A stretch of 37,051 nucleotides of DNA from Myxococcaceae bacterium (GTDB taxonomy: Bacteria; Myxococcota_A; UBA9160): positions 1 to 37,051 of the forward strand of contig CAJPFO010000239.1 of NCBI GenBank assembly GCA_905339255.1, written 5' to 3'. The position numbers were made by a program, and so were the translations under genes. This document shows, piece by piece, positions 26,181 through 34,722 of this stretch. How positions within the stretch are numbered: the first letter of the stretch is position 1; every line of letters starts with the position of its first letter. Under the pieces are notes generated by a model. The model saw only the letters and a list, made by a program, of their open reading frames with translations. It did not search any database and was not told where the DNA came from.

Positions 26181-26235
26181 GCATCGCGGATCGTTCACGT
26201 TGCCGCCCCGACCGAGAGGTGTGGATCACGGATCG
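26181..26235. repeat. 55-bp direct repeat, copy 2
   Basis: This is the second copy, 85 bases after the first, beginning GCATCGCGGATC. The 30 bases that follow each copy are also loosely alike, suggesting an older tandem unit of about 85 bases. Two copies only, so it is not a CRISPR array. Confidence 0.85.
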
Positions 26236-26404
26236 TCCACGGTGCGCCACCGGGACACGACGATCCCGGCACGAACCGCCGCAACCATCGTGCCGGACGC
26301 ACCGACCTCGATCGGACGGTAGGGGCGACCCGGTGGGTCGCCCTCCCCGCCGAAACGTGCGCCATCGTGGGCGCTCCTCCCGGCGCATACTTCGGGTCAA
26401 TCTC

Positions 26405-28171
26405 CTAAGGGCTCGCCGCGAGCGCCGAGGCGGCTTCGAGTCGGACCGTTCCGGTGCTCTCCGGCACCAACCGGATCCGGCGGGGTAGGAGTTCGAGGGC
26501 GCCGGGGCGTTCGACGACCGAGACGATCGACGCCTTCGGGACGCGCTCGAGGAGCGTTTCGTAGACCCTCTTCTCGGTCTCCGCGTCGAGGTTCGAGGTG
26601 GCCTCGTCGAGGAGCACCCAGTCCGGCTCGTGCAGGAGCACGCGCGCGAGCGCGAGGCGCTGTTGCTGCTGCTGCGAGAGCGTCTGCGCCCACGGCTCTT
26701 CTTCGTCGAGACGCGCCACCAGATCCTCGAGGCCGAAGCTCCGGAGCGCCACCGCGATCATCGCGTCGGCGAAGGTCTCGGGATGCGAGGGATACGCGAT
26801 CGCAGCGCGAAGCGTGCCGATCGGGAGGTAGGGTTGCTGGGCGAGAAAGAACATGCGCTCGCGGCGAGGCTCGCCGATTCGCCCGCTTCCGAAGGGCCAG
26901 ATCCCCGCGAGGGCTCGCATCAGCAGGGTGCGACCCGAGCCGGCTGGGCCGGTGATCGCGACCCGCTCGCCGGGCTCGATCCGAGCCGTCGCACTGCGGA
27001 GCAGGAGATGGCCGCGGGGTCCCTCGACCGAGAGATCGTCGAGCACGATCCGCTCGGGCTCGACCCGCGAGATCTCGATCCCGGCCGTCTCGAACTCGTG
27101 CGCCGTCGAATCGATCGCGTCGGCGAAGCTCGAGAGCCGCTCGATGTTCGCGCGCCAGCGGGCGATCTCCTGGTACGCGTTCACGAACCAGGCGAGCCCC
27201 CCCGCAACCTGGCCGTACGCGAAGCGCGTCTGCGCGATCACGCCGAGGCTCAGCATGTCGGCGAAGTACGCGAGCCCGGCGACGCCGAGCGGGATGAGCG
27301 AGTTCGCGACACCGATTCCCTGCGTCAGGATCGTGAGGTCGCGCTGTGCACCGACGAGCTGCTTGAAGTTCCCGACGACCTTCTCGAAGCGGGCACCCGC
27401 GCCGCGGCGCTCGACGTCCCCGCCGTTCATGAGCGCCACGGCCTCGACGTGATCGCGGTAGCGCACGAGCCCGTAGCGGAAATCGGCCTCGAGACGGATG
27501 CGATCGAAGTTGATCGGGACGAGGCGCCGTCCGACGCGGTTCGTGATCCACATCGAGCCGAGCGCGAAGACGATCGCCACCCAGAGCAGGAGGCCCGGGA
27601 CCTCGCGCATCTGGCCGGCGATCGGGAGCCGCCAGCCGGAGGAGATCGACCAGAGCATCGCCGAGAACGAAACGAGCGTGACGATCGCGGAGAGCAGCGT
27701 GAGCGAGAGACCGAGCGCGCTCGCAACGAAATCCCGGATATCGTCGGTGATGCGGACGTCGGGGTTGTCGACCGCGACGCGGTGGAGATCGGCCTGGCAG
27801 TAGGCTTGCGGGCCGATCCAGCGCTCGACGAAGTGGGCGGTCAGCCATTTCCGCCAGCGGATCCGCAGCCGCTCCTGCACCCATTCCGAGTACGCCGGTG
27901 TCACCACCGCGAGCATCATGACGCCGACCATGAGCGCCACCGAGCGTCCGAAGGCTCCCGCGTCCCGCGCGCCGAGAGCGTTGCCGACGTCGCGCTCGGC
28001 GAGCGAGACCAGCACGTTCGCGTAGACGGTTCCGAGTTGGAGCGCGATCGCGCCGATGAGGAGCAGCGCTCCGAAACGCGCGTCGGACGAGGTCCAGTAG
28101 AGGCGCGTGAGGCGGAACAGGGCACGGGCGAGATCCCGGCCTTCGATGCGCGGCTTTCCTTGAGGCGTCAT
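26405..28171 (-). CDS. SbmA/YddA-type ABC half-transporter (fused membrane and ATPase domains) with degenerate ATPase motifs
   Basis: This is a 588-residue half-transporter of the ABCD/SbmA-BacA kind: about 370 residues of membrane domain with helices near residues 35-60, 75-95, 150-180, 195-215 and 280-310, then an ATPase domain. EWVQERLRIRWRKWLTAHFVERWI and DNPDVRITDDIRDF are family signatures. The ATPase keeps Walker B (DWVLLDEATSNLD) but differs elsewhere. Walker A is GPAGSGRTLL, with Arg for the usual Lys. The signature is LSQQQQQR in place of LSGGE-like. The switch His is Glu in VSVVERPG. Relatives move peptides, B12 or fatty acyl compounds. Weak or regulatory ATPase activity is possible. 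It is divergent from the tetR efflux operon, so the regulator may also control it. Confidence 0.88.
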   Translation of the reverse strand: MTPQGKPRIEGRDLARALFRLTRLYWTSSDARFGALLLIGAIALQLGTVYANVLVSLAERDVGNALGARDAGAFGRSVALMVGVMMLAVVTPAYSEWVQERLRIRWRKWLTAHFVERWIGPQAYCQADLHRVAVDNPDVRITDDIRDFVASALGLSLTLLSAIVTLVSFSAMLWSISSGWRLPIAGQMREVPGLLLWVAIVFALGSMWITNRVGRRLVPINFDRIRLEADFRYGLVRYRDHVEAVALMNGGDVERRGAGARFEKVVGNFKQLVGAQRDLTILTQGIGVANSLIPLGVAGLAYFADMLSLGVIAQTRFAYGQVAGGLAWFVNAYQEIARWRANIERLSSFADAIDSTAHEFETAGIEISRVEPERIVLDDLSVEGPRGHLLLRSATARIEPGERVAITGPAGSGRTLLMRALAGIWPFGSGRIGEPRRERMFFLAQQPYLPIGTLRAAIAYPSHPETFADAMIAVALRSFGLEDLVARLDEEEPWAQTLSQQQQQRLALARVLLHEPDWVLLDEATSNLDAETEKRVYETLLERVPKASIVSVVERPGALELLPRRIRLVPESTGTVRLEAASALAASP

Positions 28172-28230
28172 GAGCCCCCCCTGGTGGCAGAAGATCGGTC
28201 GAACGGCCCGCGAGGGGCAGGAGTATGTCC

Positions 28231-28255
28231 TTTACGAGATAAATTTACGACGTAA
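28231..28255. promoter_or_regulatory. AT-rich operator/promoter region between the ABC gene and tetR
   Basis: In a 93-base divergent gap, TTTACGA occurs twice (28231-28237 and 28244-28250, 13 apart). The second copy is part of TTACG-A-CGTAA (28245-28255), an 11-base palindrome with a one-base centre. The stretch is strikingly AT-rich for this genome and lies 10 bases before the tetR start, as expected for a TetR-family operator overlapping a promoter. Binding is inferred. Confidence 0.5.
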
Positions 28256-28264
28256 GATCAGATC

Positions 28265-28906
28265 ATGCCCCGCCCCCTCCGGCCCGCCGAGGTCCAGGCC
28301 TTCCGTGAGCGGCTCTGCGACGCGGCCGAGCGCCTCTTCGCCGAGCGTGGCTTCGCGGCCATGACGCTTCGCGAGCTCGCCGCTGCCCTCGGCGTGAGCC
28401 CGATGACCCCCTATCGCTACTTCCGGAACAAGGAAGAGATCTTCGAGACCGTCCGCAGCGCTTGTTTCAGGCGCTTCGGGATTGGCATCGAGCAGGCCGT
28501 CGTCGGCGAGCCGTGCCCGATCCGGCGCATCCAGCGGGTGGGACGCGCCTACGTCCGCTTCGCCGAACGCGAGCCGCACGCGTACCGAATCATGTTCCAC
28601 CTCGAGGCCGGTCCGACCGCGATGCCCGAGGACCCGACACAGGACGAGGAACTCGGCCGCGGCTGGCTCGTCCTCCACCGGGCGGTCGAGGAAGGGGTTG
28701 CGCAGGGCTTCCTGCGCGGCGACGCGCCGACGCTCGCGCATCTCGCCTGGGTGCTGATGCACGGGTTGGTCACCCTGCACCTCTCGGGTCATCTTCGACT
28801 CGGCCGTTCCCTAGACGATCTCCTCGAGCCCGCGCTCGAGAACTTCCTCTTCGGCTCCGCAGCGCGCCCCATCCCGCTCCCGAAGCAGATCGGAGGCTCG
28901 TCATGA
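28265..28906 (+). CDS. TetR-family transcriptional regulator
   Basis: This is a 213-residue TetR/AcrR-type repressor. The N-terminal helix-turn-helix covers about residues 15-60, with RLFAERGFAAMTLRELAAALGV split over helices 1-2, then SPMTPYRYFRNKEEIFETV as recognition helix and family tail. The rest is a helical ligand-binding domain resembling the TetR_C/WHG groups (YRIMFHLEAG near residue 115). It begins with ATG at 28265, right after the AT-rich palindrome. It is the first gene of an operon with the membrane-fusion and RND genes, joined by an ATGA overlap, so it is probably autoregulated and controls efflux in response to an unknown ligand. Control of the divergent ABC gene is possible. 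Confidence 0.93.
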   Translation: MPRPLRPAEVQAFRERLCDAAERLFAERGFAAMTLRELAAALGVSPMTPYRYFRNKEEIFETVRSACFRRFGIGIEQAVVGEPCPIRRIQRVGRAYVRFAEREPHAYRIMFHLEAGPTAMPEDPTQDEELGRGWLVLHRAVEEGVAQGFLRGDAPTLAHLAWVLMHGLVTLHLSGHLRLGRSLDDLLEPALENFLFGSAARPIPLPKQIGGSS

Positions 28907-30045
28907 CACGATCGATGGGGCTCGTGGCGGCAGCGCTGGCGACGGCCGCGCTCGCCTTCGTCTTCACGCTCGGCAGCGCCGAGGTCGAGGCGACCGCAAG
29001 ACCGGACGATGCGACCGCGCTGCCCGTCGAGACGACCGTTCTCGAGCGCGTGCGCGGCTACGAGCTGCGCGAGACCCATGCCGGCCGGATCCAGAGCCGG
29101 CGTGCGAGTGCGCTCGGCTTCGAGCGACCCGGGAGGCTCGATCGCGTGCTCGTCGACGAGGGCGACCGCGTCGAAGCCGGGGCGCTCCTCGCCGCACTCG
29201 ACGTTCGCCAGCTTCGCGCCTCGCGGCGCGAGGCCGAGGCCCAGATCGGCGCGATCGAGGCCGAGCTTCGCATGGCATCACTCACCACCGCGCGCCGCCG
29301 CGCACTGCGCGAGACGGACCACGTTTCGCCCGAGCAGCTCGATCAGGCGGTGGCCGCCGAGGCGGCGCTCGCGGCGAGGCTCGCTGCCGCGAAGGCGGCG
29401 CTCGAGAACGTCGACGCCGCCCTCGCCCTCTCCGAGATCCGCGCCCCGTATGCCGGGAGCATCACGGCCCGCGAGGCCGACGAAGGGACCATCGTCTCGC
29501 CCGGCGTGCCGGTGTTGCGTTTGATCGAGGACGGCGCACTCGAGCTCCGGGTCGGGCTTCCTCCGGAACTCGCGGCGGATCTCGCGGTCGGTTCGCGGCA
29601 CGAGATCGAGCTCGAGACGAAGCGGGTCTCCGCCGTTCTCGCAGCGCTCGTCGATGCGGTCGAGGACGATACCCGGACGCGAACGGCGATCTTCCGTGTC
29701 GATCCGGGAGACGATCTCCCGGCCGACGGCACGATCGCAAGGATCTCGCTGCCTCGGCGGATCGAGACGGAGGGCTTCTGGCTGCCGCTCGCTGCGCTGG
29801 CCGAGAGCCATCGCGGGCTCTGGGCCGCGTACGTCGTCTCCGACGCCGGATCCGACGCGACGGTCGAGCGCAGGCAGGTCGAGGTGCTCCACGTCGACGC
29901 CTCACGAGCCTTCGTCCGTGGCACGCTCGCGGACGGGGAGCGGATCGTCTCGAGCGGTGTGCACCGGCTCGTTCCGGGGCAGCACGTCGCCCCGGTCTCG
30001 AGCACGCCCGCGGCAGCGGCTCCCACGACGGACCCCTCCCGATGA
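28903..30045 (+). CDS. RND efflux periplasmic adaptor (membrane-fusion protein, HlyD/AcrA type)
   Basis: This is a 380-residue periplasmic adaptor linking an RND pump to an outer-membrane channel. An N-terminal hydrophobic stretch (LVAAALATAALAFVFTLG, residues 7-24) acts as signal or anchor; no lipobox Cys is present, so it is not an AcrA-type lipoprotein. The order is beta-barrel strand, lipoyl half (ALGFERPGRLDRVLVDEGDRV), coiled-coil hairpin rich in Ala, Glu and Arg (about residues 100-170), second lipoyl half (IRAPYAGSITAREADEGTIVSPG), then barrel and membrane-proximal domains. The lipoyl halves are diagnostic. The start overlaps the tetR stop and the end overlaps the RND start (both ATGA), showing tight coupling. 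Confidence 0.93.
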   Translation: MTRSMGLVAAALATAALAFVFTLGSAEVEATARPDDATALPVETTVLERVRGYELRETHAGRIQSRRASALGFERPGRLDRVLVDEGDRVEAGALLAALDVRQLRASRREAEAQIGAIEAELRMASLTTARRRALRETDHVSPEQLDQAVAAEAALAARLAAAKAALENVDAALALSEIRAPYAGSITAREADEGTIVSPGVPVLRLIEDGALELRVGLPPELAADLAVGSRHEIELETKRVSAVLAALVDAVEDDTRTRTAIFRVDPGDDLPADGTIARISLPRRIETEGFWLPLAALAESHRGLWAAYVVSDAGSDATVERRQVEVLHVDASRAFVRGTLADGERIVSSGVHRLVPGQHVAPVSSTPAAAAPTTDPSR

Positions 30046-33000
30046 GCGGCCCCTTCGTCCGCAACCCGCGGCTCACCCTTCTCGTGATCGGCCTTCTCGT
30101 CGTCGCCGGCCTCGGAGCCATGCAGGCGCTGCCGCGGCAGGAGGATCCGACCCTTTCGAGACGCTTCGGAGTCGTCACCACCTTCTATCCCGGAGCCACC
30201 GCGCAGCGCGTCGAGTCCCTCGTCACGGAGAAGATCGAGGAGCGCCTCCAGGAGCTCCACGAGATCGCCGAGATCGATTCGAACTCGCGGGCCGGAGTCT
30301 CGGTCGTGGTGGTCGAACTCGACGAGAAGTACGACGAGGCCGACGTCGACGAGATCTGGTCGAAGGTGCGCGACCGACTCGCCGATGTGGCCGGGATCCT
30401 GCCGCCAGGAGCATCGCCTCCCGGTTTCGAGGACCGCACCACGACGGCCGTGACGCTGCTCCCGGCGCTCGTCTGGGAGGGCGAAGGGGAGCCTCCCCTC
30501 GGGCTTCTCACGAGGCTCGCGAGCGAGCTCGAGAACCGGCTGCGAAACGTGCCGAACACGAAAGAGACCGAGCTCTTCGGCGAAGCCGAGGAGGAGATCC
30601 GCGTGAGCGTCGATCCTGCGGCGCTCGCCTCCGTCGGGCTTCGGGCGGTCGACGTTTCGAACGCCATCGCGAACGCCGACTCGAAGCTTCCCGCGGGTCG
30701 CCTCCGGGGCAGCCGCTCCGACCTGCTCGTCGAGGTCGAAGGCGAGCTCGACTCGCTCGAGCGCATCCGTGAGATCCCCGTCCGCCAGCAGGCAGACGGC
30801 CGGGCGCTTCGCGTCGGCGATCTGGCCCGCGTCGAGAAGACGGTCCGCGATCCCGCCGCGACCGAGACGTGGATCGGTGGCCGCCGCGCGGTGGCGATCG
30901 CCGTAACGATGGAATCGCATCATCGGGTCGACGTCTGGGCCGAGCGCGCGAGTCGCGTGATCGAGGAGTTCCGGAGCGAAGTCCCGCGAGGCATCGCGCT
31001 CGAGATGGTCTTCGACCAGAGCCGCTACACGGAGGCGAGGCTCTCGAATCTCGGCTGGAACCTCGTCGGGAGCGCGGCGATCGTGGTGGTCGTCCTCTTC
31101 TTCATGATGGGCGTGCGGTCGGCGCTGATCGTGGCGGCGTCGCTCCCGATCGTCTTCTGCGCCGTCCTCGCCGAGCTCCATTTCCTCGGCTACCCGCTCC
31201 ATCAGATGTCGGTGACCGGCCTCATCGTGGCGATCGGCATCCTGATCGACAATGCGATCATCGCCGTCGACGAGTTCAACGCCGGGCTCCACCGGGGCCT
31301 CGATCCGGTGTCCTCGGCGCTCGACTCGTCTCGACGCCTCGCCGTCCCGCTCTCGGCTTCGACGCTCACGACGGCGCTCGCGTTCCTTCCGATCTTCCTC
31401 ATGCCGGGGGGAGCCGGCGAGTTCGTCGGAACCATCGCGCTCGGCGTGATCCTCTCCGTCACGACCTCGCTCCTGCTCGCGCTCACGGTCGTCCCCGCCG
31501 TAGCCGCGTTCTTCGCGCCGCGACCCGAGGATCGATCACTCCACGACTGGCGGCATTCCGGATTCTCGAACGAAAGGCTCACGGCGGGCTACGTTCGCGC
31601 GCTCCGCGCGTCGTTTCGAAGGCCCGCGATCGGCATCACGGCCGCGCTCGCGCTGCCGGTTCTGGGCTTCGCCGCAGGGCGGACGCTTCCGGAGCAGTTC
31701 TTTCCGGCGAACGATCGCGACCAGTTCCAGGTGCAGCTCGTCCTTCCCCCCCAGGCTTCGATCGAGGAGACCCGTCGCGCGGTCCTTCGGGCTCGCGAGG
31801 TGATCGCACGCCGAGAAGGCGTGATCGATAGCCACTGGGTCCTCGGCGAGGGCGCACCCCGGGTCTTCTACAACATGCTCGCCAACCAGGACGGCGTTCC
31901 GAGCTACGCGGGGGGCTTCGTGACGACCCGCTCCGCCGACACCACCGAGGCGATCCTTCCGGCGCTCCAGGCCGATCTCATCCGCGAGCTTCCCGAAGCC
32001 CGGGTCGTCGCGCTTCCCTTCGAGCAGGGGCCTCCCTTCGACGCTCCGATCGAGGCGCGGATCGTCGGGCCCGATCTCGAGGTGCTCCGCCGTCTCGGCG
32101 ACGAGGTCCGCGCGGTCCTGGCCTCGACGCAGGCCGTCACCTTCACGGCCGCGAAGCTCACGGGTGGCGAGCCCAAGCTCGCGCTCGTCACCGACGAAGC
32201 CGCCGCGCGCGTTGCCGGGCTGCGACTCGCCGACATCGCTCGCGAGCTCGACGGACGTCTCGAAGGATCCGTTGGAGGCTCGCTCCTCGAGGCGAACGAG
32301 GAGATCCCCGTCCGGGTTCGCGTCGAAGGCGCCGAGCGCGCGACTCCGGAGCGCATCGTCTCGGGCCGCGTACTCGCTGCCGGTGCCGCTCCTACTGCCG
32401 GCGGGCGCGAGCTCGCCGGGGTCCCGCTCTCGGCCGTCGCGCGTGTCGACCTCGTCCCCGAACTCGCCGGCATCTCGCGTCGCAATGGCGAACGGGTGAA
32501 CACCGTGCAGGGCTACCTCGTCCCGTACGCGCTCATCTCGGAGTCGCTCGCCGATTTCCGCACTCGCCTCGACGCCGCGGCAATCGCGCTCCCGGCCGGC
32601 TACCGGATCGAGTTCGGCGGCGAGAGCGAACAGCGCAACGAAGCGCTCGCACATCTGTTCGCGTTCGCGCTTCCGCTCTTCGTCGTGATGGCGGGATCGA
32701 TCGTGCTCTCGTTCAACTCGTTCCGGATGGCGGGGATCATCTTCGCCGTGGCCGGTCTCTCGGTCGGCCTCGGTCAGCTCGGGATCTGGCTCTTCGGCTA
32801 TCCGATGGGCTTCGTCGCGATCGTCGGCACCATGGGACTCGTCGGTGTCGCGATCAACGACTCGATCATGGTGCTCTCGGGGCTCCGCGCCGATCCCCGG
32901 GCGCTCGCGGCCGACGTCGAGGGCACCGTCGACGTCGTCCTCCATGCGACTCGGCACGTCCTCGCAACGACCTTCACGACGGTCGGAGGCTTCGTGCCGC

Positions 33001-33188
33001 TCATCATTTCGGGAGGTCGATTCTGGCCGCCGATGGCCGTTTCGATCGCCGTCGGCGTGCTCGGTGCGACGCTCGTCGCGATCCTCTTCGTGCCCGCGGT
33101 GCACGTCTGGTTGCAGCGGCGCTCGAGCCGCCGAAGCGAGCACCGTGCGGCGGCGCCCGCCGGAGCCGCCGCAGCGGCAGCGCAGTAG
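30042..33188 (+). CDS. RND-family efflux transporter permease
   Basis: This is a 1048-residue inner-membrane pump of the AcrB/HAE superfamily, driven by the proton gradient. It has the two-fold repeat: one helix, a large periplasmic loop, then six helices, repeated. The N-terminus is short (FVRNPRLTLLVIGLLVVAGLG) and is followed by the family motif LPRQEDPTL. Helix 4 reads GILIDNAIIAVDE, so the AcrB Asp407-Asp408 pair is Asp-Asn here, as in several subfamilies. The equivalent second-half helix has GVAINDSIMVLSG. An Ala-rich tail ends the protein. No outer-membrane factor gene follows, so a TolC-like channel must be borrowed from elsewhere. The substrate is unknown; the motif pattern is closer to drug/organic efflux pumps than to CusA-type metal pumps. 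Confidence 0.94.
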   Translation: MSGPFVRNPRLTLLVIGLLVVAGLGAMQALPRQEDPTLSRRFGVVTTFYPGATAQRVESLVTEKIEERLQELHEIAEIDSNSRAGVSVVVVELDEKYDEADVDEIWSKVRDRLADVAGILPPGASPPGFEDRTTTAVTLLPALVWEGEGEPPLGLLTRLASELENRLRNVPNTKETELFGEAEEEIRVSVDPAALASVGLRAVDVSNAIANADSKLPAGRLRGSRSDLLVEVEGELDSLERIREIPVRQQADGRALRVGDLARVEKTVRDPAATETWIGGRRAVAIAVTMESHHRVDVWAERASRVIEEFRSEVPRGIALEMVFDQSRYTEARLSNLGWNLVGSAAIVVVVLFFMMGVRSALIVAASLPIVFCAVLAELHFLGYPLHQMSVTGLIVAIGILIDNAIIAVDEFNAGLHRGLDPVSSALDSSRRLAVPLSASTLTTALAFLPIFLMPGGAGEFVGTIALGVILSVTTSLLLALTVVPAVAAFFAPRPEDRSLHDWRHSGFSNERLTAGYVRALRASFRRPAIGITAALALPVLGFAAGRTLPEQFFPANDRDQFQVQLVLPPQASIEETRRAVLRAREVIARREGVIDSHWVLGEGAPRVFYNMLANQDGVPSYAGGFVTTRSADTTEAILPALQADLIRELPEARVVALPFEQGPPFDAPIEARIVGPDLEVLRRLGDEVRAVLASTQAVTFTAAKLTGGEPKLALVTDEAAARVAGLRLADIARELDGRLEGSVGGSLLEANEEIPVRVRVEGAERATPERIVSGRVLAAGAAPTAGGRELAGVPLSAVARVDLVPELAGISRRNGERVNTVQGYLVPYALISESLADFRTRLDAAAIALPAGYRIEFGGESEQRNEALAHLFAFALPLFVVMAGSIVLSFNSFRMAGIIFAVAGLSVGLGQLGIWLFGYPMGFVAIVGTMGLVGVAINDSIMVLSGLRADPRALAADVEGTVDVVLHATRHVLATTFTTVGGFVPLIISGGRFWPPMAVSIAVGVLGATLVAILFVPAVHVWLQRRSSRRSEHRAAAPAGAAAAAAQ

Positions 33189-33194
33189 GTCATC

Positions 33195-33271
33195 CCACGA
33201 TCTCCCGACGCGCTGCTTCGTTCGCGCACGAAATTCGGGCGCGAGAAGTTCGCCTCCTGGCGAGATCGTGG
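33195..33271. repeat. wide inverted repeat downstream of the RND gene
   Basis: CCACGATCTC (33195-33204) and GAGATCGTGG (33262-33271) are perfect 10-base inverted copies separated by 57 bases, in the 148-base gap after the RND gene. They could pair as a transcript end structure or mark an old insertion. No T-run is present. Confidence 0.35.
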
Positions 33272-33301
33272 TTGACCCGGCTGCCCGCCGGGGTCTAGGC
33301 T
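33272..33301 (+). promoter_or_regulatory. candidate promoter for the GH-A-like glycosidase gene
   Basis: TTGACC (33272-33277) matches the -35 consensus at 5 of 6 positions. A poor -10 (TAGGCT at 33296-33301) follows with an 18-base spacer. It is 36 bases before the next gene's start. The -35 is good and the -10 is weak. Confidence 0.3.
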
Positions 33302-33336
33302 CCGCGCGAAGCAGGCCGTGATGGCGGAGGCGGGCA

Positions 33337-34719
33337 ATGCGCAGCGAGGCAGCAGGATCGACTTCGAAGAGGGGGAGTTCGGCGCTCTTCCGGTTCTCGC
33401 GGGCGGGGCGAGCGCTCCTAGCGGCTCCGAGGGTTGCCACCGCACTGCTGCTCGCTGCGGCGGGGCTCTCCTGCGTCCCGAATGCCGGCTGCCCGAACGA
33501 TTTCACCCCGGTCTCGATTCCGGAGTTTCTCTTCGGGCTCTCGCAGACCCCGGCCGACGTCATGGCGATCGCGAACGAGGTCGGAGCCGGTCACGTGCGG
33601 CCGACGCTCTCGTGGCGGAGCATCGAGCCGAGCGTCGAGCCGATCGGGCTCACGGTCGATGCCGTCCGCTCCGACCCTTCGCAGGTCTCGCAGTACCTCG
33701 CGAGTCACGATTGGACGCCCTTCGATTCGCGCCTGGGCGAGATCGCCGCGGCGGGGCTCGTTCCCGTTCCGATCGTCGGGCACGGCTACAGCGGGTCGCT
33801 CCCGCTTCGCGGCGGAGTTCCCGCGGCGCCCGATGTCCTCGGCCGCGAAGAGTATCTCGCGAGGCAATACCTCTTCACGCGTGCGGTCGTCGAGCGCTAC
33901 GACGGAGACGGAGTCGACGATGCGCCCTCCGGGCTGCGGATCCCGTTCTGGCAGACCGAGAACGAACTGAACCAGGCCTTCTTCACGGCGATCTTCGGCT
34001 GGCGGCATCCGGCGTACTTCGGAGCGCTCGCTTCGGCCTGGATGGACTTCGAGTACCTGACCCGCCTGCTGCGGACGCTCCGCATGGCGGTGAAGGACGC
34101 CGATCCTACGGCGCTCACCACGATGAACTTCCACAGCGACGTCCATCCGATGCTGAACCAGTACTTCCGTCAACCGGGCTGGCTCTCGTCGATCGTGCTC
34201 TGGCGCATGGAGATGGACGTCGTCTCCTTCGACGCCTATCCGAACTACTACCGCTCGACACCTCCCGCCGGATCGGTGGTGGGCGAGCGTGCCGCCCAGG
34301 TGGCGACACTCTCGTGCGGGATGCCCGTCATGGTGATGGAGACGGGGTATCCGAGCGCACCGGCGGAAGCCGGCTTCGACGAGGCGAAGCAGGCGGCCTT
34401 CCTGCGCGACGCCTTCGACTCGTCGGTCGCTGCCGGCGTGCGCGGCTTCTTCGTCTTCGGCGCACGCACCTCCGAGACACACACCGCGACGATCACCCCC
34501 GAGGACCTCGCGGCGCTCGACCAGCTCGCGGGCTGGATCGAGACGGGAGACGCACCGGCGCTCCTCACCTACGCGTTCGCCAATCCCGACTACATGCAGA
34601 ACCACCTGGTCGAGGTCGTCCAGGCCGTCGAAGGCCATTGGGGTCTCTACCGCGCCGATGGTTCGGAGAAGCCGAGCCTCGAGGTGATGCGCGAGATCGG
34701 TCGCTCGCTCCCCGACTGA
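33337..34719 (+). CDS. secreted clan GH-A-like glycoside hydrolase
   Basis: This is a 460-residue protein with an exported N-terminus (basic start, hydrophobic VATALLLAAAGLSC at about residues 33-46). The Cys could be lipidated, but the lipobox is not canonical. The body is a TIM barrel of clan GH-A style. WQTENELNQ supplies the acid/base candidate Glu210 after Asn209, and VMVMETGYPS supplies the nucleophile candidate Glu335. HVRPTLSWRSIEPS near the start and RGFFVFGART near the end fit the first and last strands of such barrels. GGAGG stands before the ATG. It resembles GH5/GH39/GH53-like enzymes, but the exact family and substrate are not clear. It stands alone between the efflux operon and the GST gene. 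Confidence 0.75.
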   Translation: MRSEAAGSTSKRGSSALFRFSRAGRALLAAPRVATALLLAAAGLSCVPNAGCPNDFTPVSIPEFLFGLSQTPADVMAIANEVGAGHVRPTLSWRSIEPSVEPIGLTVDAVRSDPSQVSQYLASHDWTPFDSRLGEIAAAGLVPVPIVGHGYSGSLPLRGGVPAAPDVLGREEYLARQYLFTRAVVERYDGDGVDDAPSGLRIPFWQTENELNQAFFTAIFGWRHPAYFGALASAWMDFEYLTRLLRTLRMAVKDADPTALTTMNFHSDVHPMLNQYFRQPGWLSSIVLWRMEMDVVSFDAYPNYYRSTPPAGSVVGERAAQVATLSCGMPVMVMETGYPSAPAEAGFDEAKQAAFLRDAFDSSVAAGVRGFFVFGARTSETHTATITPEDLAALDQLAGWIETGDAPALLTYAFANPDYMQNHLVEVVQAVEGHWGLYRADGSEKPSLEVMREIGRSLPD

Positions 34720-34722
34720 GCC

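Larger units (their letters stand above)
26061..26343. repeat. gene-free repeat element with inverted ends and internal duplication (MITE-like)
   Basis: The 393-base gap between copA and the ABC gene holds no credible gene but is highly structured. Bases 26061-26086 and 26318-26343 are inverted copies of a 26-base sequence with one mismatch. Each arm is itself a short palindrome built on GGGCGACCC-x3-GGGTCGCCC. Between them lies a 55-base direct duplication, plus a 9-bp inverted repeat, CCGGCACGA (26266-26274) with TCGTGCCGG (26288-26296). The total is about 283 bases. This is the form of a non-autonomous transposable element or a REP-type cluster. No target duplication was identified with confidence and no transposase is present. 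Confidence 0.6.

Noticed and set aside
26096-26235. CRISPR-like direct repeats
   Set aside because: There are only two copies, the 55-base repeat is too long, and the spacer-sized region between is itself partly repeated. No cas gene is nearby.
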